A stretch of 64,000 bases of DNA. Source: Streptomyces sp. I6 (GTDB lineage Bacteria; Actinomycetota; Actinomycetes; Streptomycetales; Streptomycetaceae). The notes below the pieces were generated by a model, which worked only from the letters and a program-made list of their open reading frames with translations, did not search any database and was not told the origin of the DNA. The position numbers and the translations under genes were made by a program. Positions 1-8,317 of this stretch are shown in pieces; position 1 is the stretch's first letter; each line of letters opens with the position of its first letter. Location: positions 2,201,501 to 2,265,500 of the forward strand of contig RHDP01000001.1 of assembly GCA_003725745.1 (NCBI GenBank), in the 5' to 3' direction.

Positions 1-2
1 AC

Positions 3-173
3 CAGGAGCAGGAGAAGGCCGACCACACGATCCTCGTCCCCAAGAACGAGGACGAGCTGGACCCGATCCTCATGGGCATCCCGCTCCAGCTCTTCGCGTA
101 CCACACGGCCCTTGCCCTCGGCCGGGACATCGACAAGCCGCGCAACCTGGCCAAGTCGGTCACCGTGGAGTAG
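3..173 (+). CDS. glmS: Glutamine--fructose-6-phosphate aminotransferase, C-terminal fragment
   Basis: The last 56 codons of a gene cut by the window edge. Frame 3 reads through to TAG, and the tail is typical of the second SIS domain of GlmS ([20 protein letters not shown] followed by [13 protein letters not shown] at the very end). GlmS converts fructose-6-phosphate and glutamine to glucosamine-6-phosphate, the first committed step to UDP-GlcNAc and the cell wall. It lies upstream of adpA, as the second glmS copy does in other streptomycetes, but which paralogue this is cannot be told from the fragment. Confidence 0.9.
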   Translation, partial: QEQEKADHTILVPKNEDELDPILMGIPLQLFAYHTALALGRDIDKPRNLAKSVTVE

Positions 174-300
174 CTCCCGCCCGGCCCCGCCTTGGACCCG
201 CCCCGGCGGACGGCGACCCCCTTGCGCACGCCACCAGTGCCGCAAGGGGGTCGCCTCTTTCGCCACCGGCGCCCTACGGCCCACGCCGGCGACCCGCCGC

Positions 301-870
301 TCAACCGGTGGCCGTCACACCCCGGCCCGCGGCTCGCCCGGTGAAGGTGGGCCAGTGCGCCAGCGTCGCGGTGGCGCCGTACCAGGCCGCGAGGCCCGCG
401 AGCGCCCCGGCCCAGCCGCCGGCCTTGGCCAGCCCGTCGTTCCCGGCGAACGAGGCGATCGCCAGGAGCAGCATCGACACGCACAGCAGTCCGTACACGC
501 CCTGGCCGAGGATGCCGGAACCGGACGCACCCAGGGTGAGGGTGAGCGCCAGGAGCGCGAAGAGGAGCATGAACAGCCCGGCGGCCTCCGCCGAGACCTC
601 GGCGCCGGCGCCCATGCCCCAGGTGAACCAGAAGGCGCCGAGGCCCGCGAAGGCCGTACCCGCGCCGCCGTCGCCCGCCCGGAACCCGAGCATCCCGACG
701 ACGAACAGTGCGACCCCGCCCACCCAGGTGGCGAGGGCTGCGGCGTCGGACGCCGCGACATTGTCGATCACACCGGTGTTGCCGACCCCGAAAGCCAGCA
801 GCGTCAGACCCAGTGCGAGGTGGCCGAGAGTAGTTGTCGTGGCGCTTCCCGCGGAGACGTCCTTGTCCAC
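301..870 (-). CDS. GPR1/FUN34/YaaH-family acetate transporter-like membrane protein
   Basis: 189 aa, almost entirely hydrophobic, with about six predicted membrane helices and a short hydrophilic N-terminus. Size and helix pattern fit the AceTr (SatP/GPR1/FUN34/YaaH) family of acetate or succinate/proton channels. The NPAPLGL signature of the family is not preserved; the matching place reads TTTTLGHLALGLTLLAFG. The best start is the ATG at 870, preceded on the minus strand by GGGAG. Transcribed away from its divergent neighbourhood as a single gene. Function as an organic acid transporter is inferred from family resemblance. Confidence 0.7.
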   Translation of the reverse strand: MDKDVSAGSATTTTLGHLALGLTLLAFGVGNTGVIDNVAASDAAALATWVGGVALFVVGMLGFRAGDGGAGTAFAGLGAFWFTWGMGAGAEVSAEAAGLFMLLFALLALTLTLGASGSGILGQGVYGLLCVSMLLLAIASFAGNDGLAKAGGWAGALAGLAAWYGATATLAHWPTFTGRAAGRGVTATG

Positions 871-1045
871 GGCGGGCTCCCTTCGTGCGCGTGTGGTGCT
901 GGTTCCCAGCCACCCTTATCTACCCTTCACAAGCGCACAATCCACCCCGTACGGGCGAGTAGTCATGACGGTCGTCAAAAAGTTACCAACAGGCCCCGAC
1001 CTGGGAGAACGATGGTACGAAAGGGACTCGTGCGCCCTCTGAGCG

Positions 1046-1567
1046 CTAGGGGATGACGACGACGGGACGCTGCGCACGGCGGGCCAGCCGTCCGGCGACC
1101 GAGCCGAAAATGCGCCCCACGATGCCGTGGGTGGAGCCGACCACGATGGCGTCCGCCGAATACTCCCGGCCGACTTCCTCGAGTTCGTTGCAGATGTCGC
1201 CGCCGCGCTCGACGAGGATCCACGGCACCTCGGAGAGGTAGTCCGCACAGGCGAGTTCGAGTCCCAGCACCTCGGTGCGGTGGTCCGGGACATCGACGAA
1301 GACGGGCGGTTCGCAGCCCGCCCACACCGTGGTGGGAAGGCGGTTGGCGACATGCACGATGATCAGGCCGGAGCCGGAACGACTGGCCATGCCGATCGCA
1401 TAGGCCAGCGCCCGCTCACTGGAGGTCGATCCGTCGAAGCCGACCACGACACCGTGCCGGAAGGCGGGATCGCAGGAACGGCGCGACTGTTCCGCCGCCT
1501 GCAGATCCGACAGGGGGTCGGCGACCTGCTTGCGGTCCGCGGGTTCGGGAGTTTCGTGACCGGCCAT
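1046..1567 (-). CDS. Universal stress protein (UspA family)
   Basis: 173 aa, one Usp domain from about residue 38 to the end, preceded by a charged ~35-aa extension. The domain opens VVVGFDGSTSSERALAYAI and closes with a glycine-rich ATP-loop-like motif GSTHGIVGRIFGSVA followed by RRAQRPVVVIP. The loop is one residue shorter than the textbook G-2x-G-9x-G(S/T) pattern, so ATP binding is probable but not certain. Usp proteins accumulate under starvation and stress and act in the cytoplasm. It is a single gene. Confidence 0.82.
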   Translation of the reverse strand: MAGHETPEPADRKQVADPLSDLQAAEQSRRSCDPAFRHGVVVGFDGSTSSERALAYAIGMASRSGSGLIIVHVANRLPTTVWAGCEPPVFVDVPDHRTEVLGLELACADYLSEVPWILVERGGDICNELEEVGREYSADAIVVGSTHGIVGRIFGSVAGRLARRAQRPVVVIP

Positions 1568-2375
1568 CGGTTGTCTCGGCGTTCAGATCCTCATGGGAGG
1601 GTGATGGTTGGTGGCGGAGCTCTGTCCGGGAATCATCTTCCCCACCCCATACCCCCAAGGGTACGGCGCCACTCCTTGCCTGCCCAGAGCTCGTCCTCGC
1701 CCGCCCAGAACTCGCGTGTCCGCTCCCGGCGAGCCAAGAAACATACGTCCCAGGGAGCATGCACGAGCACGCTCCGTATGGCAATGGCGCCTGCACCGTA
1801 CAGGCTTCGCCCGGGAGACCCGCCGGCCCCTCCGCGGGCCGCGCCTCCGCGGGTCGCGGGTTCCCGGCGGCGGCACAGAGCCGGAGAAGGGCGGCATCCC
1901 CGGGAACCGCCGCAGAAGGCGACGCGGCAGTGACCGGGCGGCGGCGCTCCTCGTTGACCTGTCGGCGGTCTACCGGTGGTCTGTCGGCACTCGCACCGGC
2001 GAACCCCCGCCCCCGTCGGCGAATCGGAGCCGCCGCCTCGACCTCCCGTCCGCCCTCCGCCCTCCGCCCTCCGCCCTCCGCCCTCCAGGAGCTTCCGTGC
2101 CCGCACCCCCGGCCGCCCGCACCTTCGCCCCGCCTGAGGGCCGGACTCCCCCACGGGGCCACCGCAGGGCGCCACGGACGACGTCCGCACGCCCGGCGGC
2201 GGCCATCGCACAGCGCGGACCGGCGTTTCGCACGCGCGGCGGCGGAACGGCCGCCCACACAACCCCCTCCGCCCCCTCCGCCCGCACCACCCCGGACGCC
2301 CGTGCCGCCGGGAACGATCCCGGGAGCCCCGCGACTGCCCAGGCCCGCACCCCGGCGGGCGACGCCGCGGCCGAA
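1568..2375. other. Long spacer without a convincing gene; heptamer tandem repeat
   Basis: About 800 bases between the Usp gene and the small membrane protein. Open frames exist on both strands but all are Arg/Pro/Gly-rich low-complexity readings typical of GC-rich noncoding DNA. At 2050-2086 there is a period-7 tandem repeat (unit CCGCCCT, about five copies). I see no convincing gene in it. Confidence 0.6.
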
Positions 2376-2612
2376 ATGGTTCGATGGGCAACTTTCGGCT
2401 GCGCGGTCGTCCCGGCCGTTCTTGTGGCGTACGGCACATCCACCGGCGGCGCCATCGTGGTCGCGGCCGGCCTGGCCGCCGTGACCGGGGCCTGCAGCGC
2501 GCTGATGCGCCGGTGCGAACGGGCGTTCCCGCGCCCCTCCGGGCCGCACGGACGCCGGGGCAGAGGCCGCCGGGGCAGAGGCCGCCGGGCACGGCGCACC
2601 ACCCCGGACTGA
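2376..2612 (+). CDS. Small conserved membrane protein
   Basis: 78 aa. The ATG at 2376 opens MVRWATFGCAVVPAVLVAYG, one or two hydrophobic helices to about residue 43, then a short loop and an Arg/Gly-rich basic tail with a repeated GRRGRG element. Proteins of this shape sit directly upstream of adpA in other Streptomyces as far as I recall. The reading frame extends far upstream but the upstream part is low complexity, so this start, where the hydrophobic segment begins, is preferred. No function is known to me. Confidence 0.6.
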   Translation: MVRWATFGCAVVPAVLVAYGTSTGGAIVVAAGLAAVTGACSALMRRCERAFPRPSGPHGRRGRGRRGRGRRARRTTPD

Positions 2613-2998
2613 CGGATTCGCACGCACACACCCGTATGTTTTCAGCCAACTTCACCGGCACGGGGGTTCCTTGCGGAAATAGCCCGTCAACCCCCGTGCC
2701 ACCTGCAGGGAAAGGACCGCGTGCGCCCCGCGCACCCTACGGGGATGGGCCATGCATGCGTCGCACACTTCCCAGCGCGGCCTCCGGATGCAACGCTTCG
2801 TGATCGAATGCTTCACGCCAAGTTGCCTTGTCGACAATGTGCCGATTCCGGAACTTGTCACGCCGGCACCACGGGACGCAGTAGATTCGATCATGAGTAT
2901 CGCAGTCTGGGGACTCGTGCAGAACCGAGGGGAAACGTGCAGGAGCGACAGGCCCGACAAGAACGGGGAGACGCGAACACCGAGGGGGGCTTAGCGTC
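2613..2998 (+). promoter_or_regulatory. adpA upstream regulatory region
   Basis: A 386-bp gene-free stretch before adpA, less GC-rich than its surroundings. It holds a perfect 10-bp palindrome TTGTCGACAA (2828-2837) and, nearer the gene, TTGTCA (2855-2860) and TAGATT (2882-2887), although their 21-bp spacing is too long for a standard promoter. A GAGGGGGG ribosome-binding site lies about 10 bases before the ATG. adpA is known in other species to be controlled by several regulators and by itself; which sites matter here is not visible. Confidence 0.45.
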
Positions 2999-4195
2999 AT
3001 GAGTCAGGACTCCGCCGCGCCGGAGGCCGTAAGGAAGCTGTCCGGGCGCCGCCGCAGGGAAGTGGTGGCGGTGCTGCTGTTCAGCGGCGGTCCCATCTTC
3101 GAGAGTTCCATTCCGCTCTCGGTGTTCGGAATCGACCGGCAGGACGCCGGAGTTCCCCGCTACCGGCTGCTCGTATGCGCCGGCGAGGAGGGCCCCCTGC
3201 GGACCACAGGGGGACTCGAACTCACCGCGCCCTACGGGCTGGAGGCGATCGGCAGAGCGGGCACGGTCGTCGTGCCGGCCTGGCGGTCCATCACCTCACC
3301 ACCACCACCGGAGGCGCTGGACGCCCTCCGCCGCGCCCACGAGGAGGGCGCCCGCATCGTGGGGCTGTGCACCGGGGCGTTCGTACTGGCCGCCGCGGGG
3401 CTGCTGGACAGCCGTCCGGCGACCACACACTGGATGTACGCGCCGACGCTCGCCAAGCGCTATCCGTCGGTCCACGTGGACCCGCGGGAGCTCTTCGTCG
3501 ACGACGGCGACGTCCTCACCTCCGCCGGTACCGCGGCCGGCATCGACCTCTGCCTGCACATCGTGCGGTCGGACCACGGCGCCGAGGCCGCCGGGGCACT
3601 GGCCCGCCGGCTGGTCGTCCCGCCGCGGCGCAGCGGCGGGCAGGAGCGCTACCTCGACAGGTCTTTACCCGAGGAGATCGGCTCCGACCCGCTCGCCGAG
3701 GTCGTGGCCTGGGCGCTGGAGCACCTCCACGAGCAGTTCGACGTGGAGACCCTGGCGGCCCGTGCGTACATGAGCAGGCGGACCTTCGACCGCAGGTTCC
3801 GCTCGCTCACCGGGAGCGCTCCCCTGCAGTGGCTGATCACCCAGCGGGTACTGCAGGCGCAGCGGCTGCTCGAGACCTCCGACTACTCGGTCGACGAGGT
3901 CGCGGGCCGTTGCGGCTTCCGCTCGCCGGTGGCGCTGCGCGGGCACTTCCGCCGCCAGCTGGGTTCGTCCCCGGCCGCGTACCGGGCGGCCTACCGGGCC
4001 AGACGTCCGCAGGGCGAACCGGTGGCCTCCGCGGCGGAGCAGCCCGTCGTGCCGGACCGGATGCCCCCGGGGCACCCGAGAAGGTCCCCGGCCGCGATGG
4101 GCGCGTCCCACGGCTCCCCGGAACCGGGCAGGCCCGGACCGGACGCCTACGCCCCGGGACGTCCGGCGCTCCCCGGCCAGCGGAGTGCGCCATAA
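2999..4195 (+). CDS. adpA: AdpA, AraC/GlxA-family master developmental regulator (contains TTA codon)
   Basis: 398 aa. An N-terminal DJ-1/PfpI-like dimerisation domain (about 20-190, nucleophile-elbow-like GLCTGAFVLAAAG with Cys124) is followed by an AraC-type double helix-turn-helix (about 240-330). The protein opens and reads like AdpA, the global activator/repressor of aerial growth and secondary metabolism in Streptomyces. The leucine in RSLPEE between the two domains (residue 223) is TTA at 3665-3667, the rare codon read by the bldA tRNA, at the position known from other adpA genes. The tail after residue 335 is Pro/Gly-rich and probably disordered. orn follows immediately. Translation is therefore expected to depend on bldA. 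Confidence 0.96.
   Translation: MSQDSAAPEAVRKLSGRRRREVVAVLLFSGGPIFESSIPLSVFGIDRQDAGVPRYRLLVCAGEEGPLRTTGGLELTAPYGLEAIGRAGTVVVPAWRSITSPPPPEALDALRRAHEEGARIVGLCTGAFVLAAAGLLDSRPATTHWMYAPTLAKRYPSVHVDPRELFVDDGDVLTSAGTAAGIDLCLHIVRSDHGAEAAGALARRLVVPPRRSGGQERYLDRSLPEEIGSDPLAEVVAWALEHLHEQFDVETLAARAYMSRRTFDRRFRSLTGSAPLQWLITQRVLQAQRLLETSDYSVDEVAGRCGFRSPVALRGHFRRQLGSSPAAYRAAYRARRPQGEPVASAAEQPVVPDRMPPGHPRRSPAAMGASHGSPEPGRPGPDAYAPGRPALPGQRSAP
3811..3824. promoter_or_regulatory. CebR-box-like palindrome inside adpA
   Basis: CGGGAGCGCTCCCC, containing a perfect 12-bp palindrome GGGAGCGCTCCC. It matches the CebR operator (TGGGAGCGCTCCCA) at 12 of 14 positions and lies inside the codons for the first helix-turn-helix of AdpA (residues TGSAP). 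An exact copy of the full operator sits 8 kb away before cebE. Whether CebR binds here is inference; the coding constraint alone could produce it. Confidence 0.35.
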
Positions 4196-4198
4196 GGT
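4193..4198 (+). promoter_or_regulatory. Candidate -10 element for a leaderless orn transcript
   Basis: TAAGGT overlaps the adpA stop codon and ends seven bases before the orn ATG at 4206. This is the spacing expected if transcription starts at the start codon itself. No Shine-Dalgarno sequence precedes the ATG, which fits a leaderless message. No clear -35 box is seen. Confidence 0.4.
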
Positions 4199-4205
4199 AG
4201 GACGC

Positions 4206-4811
4206 ATGAACGATCGCATGGTGTGGATCGACTGCGAGATGACCGGGCTCTCGCTGGCCGACGACGCACTCATCGAGGTGGCCGCGCTGGTCACCGACTC
4301 GGAACTGAACGTGCTCGGTGAAGGGGTGGACATCGTGATCCGCCCTCCGGACTCGGCGCTGGAGACCATGCCCGAGGTGGTGCGGCAGATGCACACCGCC
4401 TCGGGCCTCCTCGGCGAGCTCGCGGCCGGGACCAGCCTGGCCGACGCCGAGGACCAGGTCCTCACCTACGTGCGTGAGCACGTCAAGGAGCCGGGCAAGG
4501 CTCCGCTGTGCGGGAACTCGGTCGGCACCGACCGCGGTTTCCTGCTCCGCGACATGCCGAGGGTGGAGGAGTACCTCCACTATCGGATCGTCGATGTCTC
4601 CTCGGTCAAGGAGCTGGCCCGCCGCTGGTACCCGAGGGCGTACTTCAACAGTCCGGAGAAGAACGGCAACCACCGGGCACTCGCCGACATCAGGGAATCG
4701 ATCGCCGAGCTGCGCTACTACCGAGAGGCGATCTTCGTCCCGCAGCCGGGCCCGGACTCGGACACCGCGAAGACGATCGCGGCGCGCCACGTGGTGCCCG
4801 CGCCGCAGTGA
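4206..4811 (+). CDS. orn: Oligoribonuclease
   Basis: 201 aa, the usual length. DEDDh 3'-5' exonuclease: motif I WIDCEMTGL, motif II CGNSVGTDRGFL, motif III NHRALADI with the His and Asp that bind the metals. It degrades 2-5 nt RNAs and pGpG, the end product of c-di-GMP breakdown, which is pertinent because cdgA lies in the same window. The start at 4206 (MNDRMVWIDCEM) is preferred over an in-frame GTG or ATG 21 bases upstream because that one lies inside adpA and adds nothing conserved. It is adjacent to adpA as in other streptomycetes. Confidence 0.97.
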   Translation: MNDRMVWIDCEMTGLSLADDALIEVAALVTDSELNVLGEGVDIVIRPPDSALETMPEVVRQMHTASGLLGELAAGTSLADAEDQVLTYVREHVKEPGKAPLCGNSVGTDRGFLLRDMPRVEEYLHYRIVDVSSVKELARRWYPRAYFNSPEKNGNHRALADIRESIAELRYYREAIFVPQPGPDSDTAKTIAARHVVPAPQ

Positions 4812-4819
4812 CCCGCCCG

Positions 4820-4855
4820 CGCCGGGCGGGGCAGCGGCCGCTGCCCCGCCCGGCG
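4820..4855 (+). terminator. Strong hairpin after orn
   Basis: A near-perfect inverted repeat of about 17 bases per arm (GCCGGGCGGGGCAGCG and its complement) with almost no loop, nine bases after the orn stop. There is no T-run, as is usual for streptomycete terminators. Confidence 0.7.
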
Positions 4856-5449
4856 CCGGTCCGGGACCGTGTGCGTGTGCATGTGCGAGGGCATCCGTGC
4901 GCGGTCGTCCCGGCGACCCACTACCTCCGGCCGTCTGCCGGCGCGCCACGCCGAGGCGCCCCCTCGTCGGCGGCGTCGTCCGCTCGGCAAGGCACCGGGA
5001 CGGCATCCGGGTGGGATCGGGGCAGCCTTCGCGCGGGATCCCTGCGGCCCGGCGCCGGCACCGCGGTACGCGGCGAGCCGTCCACAGCCCGCCGGATCCG
5101 AGCGCGCCGACCGCCTCCACCCGTATGTGCGAACCCGGCACCCACGCGCCTCCCCTGCACCCGGCACCCTGGCCGCGCGACGCGCCCGCCGACGGCCGGT
5201 CGCCCCCGCATCCGTCCCCCCGCACCGGCCTGCCGCGGCCCGGAGCCGCGGCAGGCGACCCCCCGCCGCCTGTGCCGGTGCCGTACCCAGTAGGCGTACC
5301 CGGGCCGCACCTCCCGCGTCCGGCGGAGTGCCCCGCGGCCCGTACGGCCAGGCGGCGGGCCCCGCGCCGAACCGCCGGAAACACGGGCGCGAGCACCCTC
5401 GCGGACCCTGTACACTTTTTCTCGGCCGGTCGGAAGAACGACCGGTCGC
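4856..5449. other. Gene-free GC-rich spacer before tRNA-His
   Basis: About 590 bases in which every reading frame is low-complexity Arg/Pro/Ala. No conserved protein or RNA is recognised. Near its end TACACT (5411-5416) is a plausible -10 box for the tRNA-His, followed by a GACCGGTC-type inverted repeat just before the tRNA. Confidence 0.5.
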
Positions 5450-5523
5450 GGTGGGTGTAGCTCAGCTGGTAGAGCACCTGGTTGTGGTCCAGGATGTCGC
5501 GGGTTCGAGTCCCGTCACTCACC
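5450..5523 (+). tRNA. tRNA-His (GTG anticodon)
   Basis: Full cloverleaf: acceptor GTGGGTG (5451-5457) pairs with CACTCAC (5516-5522), D-stem GCTC/GAGC, anticodon stem CCTGG/CCAGG with loop TTGTGGT (anticodon GTG), T-stem GCGGG/CCCGT with loop TTCGAGT. The extra G-1 at 5450 opposite C73 is the identity element of tRNA-His. No CCA is encoded. A terminator hairpin follows. Confidence 0.96.
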
Positions 5524-5531
5524 CTGAATGT

Positions 5532-5567
5532 TCAGCCGGTGGCCTGCGGAAACGGGTCACCGGCTGA
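5532..5567 (+). terminator. Terminator of tRNA-His
   Basis: Perfect 10-bp stem TCAGCCGGTG / CACCGGCTGA with a 16-nt loop, starting nine bases after the tRNA. Confidence 0.75.
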
Positions 5568-6228
5568 GCTTGTTCCGGGTCGGCCTTGGTTCGGCCGGGC
5601 CAAGGCCGAGCGCCCCGCTTCCGACCGGCGCGCAGTTCCTCGCCGTGGCGGGCATCAGCGGGAAGAAGAACGGCACCGCCACCTACCAAGGCCGCTCACC
5701 AGCGGCACTGACGCTTTCACCCGGTCATGCCTCGAACATCGAGCATCGAAGCGCGTTGCCCTCCCATCGCAGCGCGCTCCTCTCCAGCGGCCGCCTTTCG
5801 CCTACCTCAGCGTCCACGTCCCAGACCTCCGGCGCATAGGGCCCGCCGGCACCCTCGCCATGCGCTGAACGGTTCCCACGGCACCGCCGGCCTCTTCGAT
5901 ACCGGAACCGGGTCCTACCGCCTGGCCGGGACCAAGGCCCGCGGCCGGGCCGCTGCGGCTCGCCGTCAGGCCGCCGCCAGCGGCCTGACGGTGGACGCGC
6001 AGCAGGTGGACGCACAGCAGGTGACCGACGCGTTCGCCGCGGTACGGCAGCGGTACGACCGGACTCCGTGCCGGTCCTGCCGCAGCCACGAGGCGGACGC
6101 GCTGATCGCCTACGGCATGGTCCTCGTCACATGCAGGCCGCTGCGGCACAGCCTCCAATAAGCGCTCGGTCCGGAAGACCCCGGCGGCCCGGTGAAGAGG
6201 TTCCCGACGACACCCAGGAGAAGACTCC
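5568..6228. other. Unclear stretch with a possible gene remnant
   Basis: About 660 bases. The only frame with some protein character is on the plus strand at 5727-6161; its second half (GLFDTGTGSYRLAGTKARGR and a doubled VDAQQ) looks less random than the first. I do not recognise it. It may be decayed coding DNA in the remnant-rich patch downstream of tRNA-His. Confidence 0.3.
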
Positions 6229-6414
6229 ATGAGCCGGACAGCGCGTGCCTTACTGCCCGACGCGCAGTTCAACGACGTCCGCGCCACGGCCCTTGACAAC
6301 AACCCGGGCACGGAGCCCGATTTCGCCAGCCGCGTCCTCGCCGACGCCCTCGGCTTCGTCGCCACCGCTGCGGCCTCGCCCATACGAGCCGAAAGGTCCC
6401 GGAGGGGAAGCTGA
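6229..6414 (+). pseudogene. Truncated glycine-rich-domain-type protein, N-terminal fragment
   Basis: 61 codons from ATG 6229. The stretch ALDNNPGTEPDFASRVLADALGFVATAA resembles the N-terminus of a Streptomyces family annotated as glycine-rich domain-containing protein, which normally continues for well over 100 more residues with a VDEGWHALILHT-type motif. Here the frame runs into unrelated Arg/Ser residues and stops. The eighth codon is TTA (6250-6252). Best read as a 5' remnant; family assignment is from memory of the motif. Confidence 0.45.
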
Positions 6415-6619
6415 CGGACCCTCATGCGGGATCGCGGCCAACGGCCGCTACGGGCGGTCGGTTGTTCCCGACTGGACGGTGGCGTAGGGGTGCCTCGGCC
6501 GTGGCCGCCATCGCCCTGTGGCTGCTCCCCGCAGCGGCCCGTGTCAGTGGCCCTGTCTGCCGTGTCCGTCACGATCGGGCAGAGCGGGCGGTGTCGGTGT
6601 GGGTGAAGATCAGGGGCCG

Positions 6620-7934
6620 GTGACGGTGGTCGAGGTGGCACACGCGCTGGCGTGGGACCTTCAGGCACGGACGTTGCGGCGGCCGGTGACGGTCGAGGTG
6701 GCGCGGGAGCGGGATGTCGCGGGTCTGCCCTACGCCGTGGTGTATCGGGTCCCGGGACGGCAGGTTCCGCTGGAGGTGCGGCTGGTCTCCTGGCGGGACC
6801 ACTACGTCGGCCTGTGGCTCTACGACGACCGGGGTCGCCGCACCGACGAGCTGGACCCGAGGCTCCTGGACGACCGGAGCCGGCTGCTCGGCCGACGCAC
6901 CCGCACATGGCGGTACACCGGCCCGGAGATGGCGGAGTTCGACGAGCGGTGCCCCCGCTCCAGCATGGAACTGCTTCCGGACGGCAAGGGTTCTGTTTCA
7001 GAGGAACCGCAGGGTGAGCGGGGGCGGAGACTCGTCACGGTACCGGGCGCTGACGTACCGCGTTGGCAGGGCCGGCCCGGGTTCGGGGATTGGCCGGTCG
7101 TCTCGGCGCTCTGGCGGAGGCTGCCGTTACAGGTGACGTTCCGGCAGGCGGGCCTCGCCCCCGGTGCGGGCACGACGGGCGCCTGCGACGACACGTCCGA
7201 CGCGCCCGTCACCTGCTGGCGGCCACCGCAGCCCGCGCGTCCCGGGCCGATTGACGCGCTCTTCCGGCCCGGGACGCGTGTGACCGACGGATACCACCCC
7301 GAGATGACCGTCGTGGAGCCGCGCCAGTGGGGGACTCTGCGTGTGCCGAGCGGCCTGCTGGCCGTATCCGGACCGGACGTCCTCCCCGGCGGCGGGCCAG
7401 CCATCACGGTCTCCGTCCCGCCCGGGAAGTACGTACTCGAAGAAGCCCGGGTTCGTGTGGGCTACGACTGCGAGTGGAGCCAGGCCTGGGTCACCCATAC
7501 GGACACCACGGCGGTCCGACTGCGCGTCAGCGAGACCCCCCGCCGTGTCGTGGGAGATGGGACTCGGGCCGGACGACGACCCCCGTCTGCTCGGGGAGAA
7601 CGAGATCTTCGGCTTCTGTACCGACGGTGCGACCGGCTGCTTCGCCGATGCCGGCGCCCGGGAATCGCTCCACCGGCTCTTCGAACGACACCTTGTCCAT
7701 GAGGAGCCGGGGGTTGGTGAGGACATCCCCGATTCCCTGTACATCCTGCGCACTCAGGACGAGGCTTCGGGCGGCGAGTTGGTCGCCTTCGCGACGACCG
7801 GTGACGGTACCCACCCCGTGTGGGTGGGGCGCTCCGCGGACGGGGACCTGGCCGAGGTGGTGGTGCTGGTGGACGGGATGCCGACGATGCTGCAGGACGC
7901 CGGTGCCGACGGAGCGAAAACGGCACCGGCTTGA
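6620..7934 (+). pseudogene. DUF4241-type protein, frameshifted
   Basis: Two plus-strand frames join into one protein of about 437 aa: the first runs to ...RLRVSETP near 7540, and the second continues AVSWEMGLGPDDDPRLLGENE to the TGA at 7934. The join lies in a run of six C (7536-7541); removing one C restores the frame. The C-terminal half (LRVPSGLLAVS, YDCEWSQAWVT, GCFADAGA, FATTGDGTHPVWVGR) is characteristic of DUF4241 proteins, whose function is unknown. A TTA codon lies at 7127-7129. Start uncertain; GTG 6620 and GTG 6599 are both possible. Either a real pseudogene or a homopolymer error. Confidence 0.6.
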
Positions 7935-8317
7935 GAGGGCGTACCGGTGGCTCGACGTGCCGCTGCCCCTCATCGCGTACCGCGCCGTGCGCCGCCTCAC
8001 GGCCGCGTCCCGACCCGCGGCATCGCGCGCGAGGCCGTGCCCGCCTCGCGGGCGGACCCGTTTCCACGCTGCCCGCCGGAGGACTTCCCGACGGCCTCTC
8101 CCCCGTCGCGGACAGGCGGGTTGTCGCGGTTCGACGGGCACGGCACGGCTCCCGGCGCGCGCATGCCGCCGCTGGGGTGGTCTTGGCTGCGGGGTCCCGC
8201 GGTGACGGCGCTGCGGGGTACCGGTGTCGTGCGGAGGCGGTCGCCGGCCGGTGCGGCCGCGGCCCTCGGCGTGCCGGGAGGCGAGCCGCGGGTGCCGGGA
8301 CCAGAGAGGGGTTCGGG
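7935..8317. other. Spacer without a recognisable gene
   Basis: 383 bases between the DUF4241 gene and the GH15 gene. The frames are Arg/Ala-rich and show no conserved motif. The GH15 frame extends through it without any sign of protein constraint. Confidence 0.5.

Noticed and set aside
1608-2612. A 334-aa protein ending in the small membrane protein
   Set aside because: The first 256 codons are low-complexity Pro/Arg/Ala crossing a heptamer repeat; only the last 78 codons look like protein.
2855-2887. TTGTCA/TAGATT as a standard adpA promoter
   Set aside because: The 21-bp spacer is too long for a normal sigma-70-type promoter, so it is only mentioned as context.
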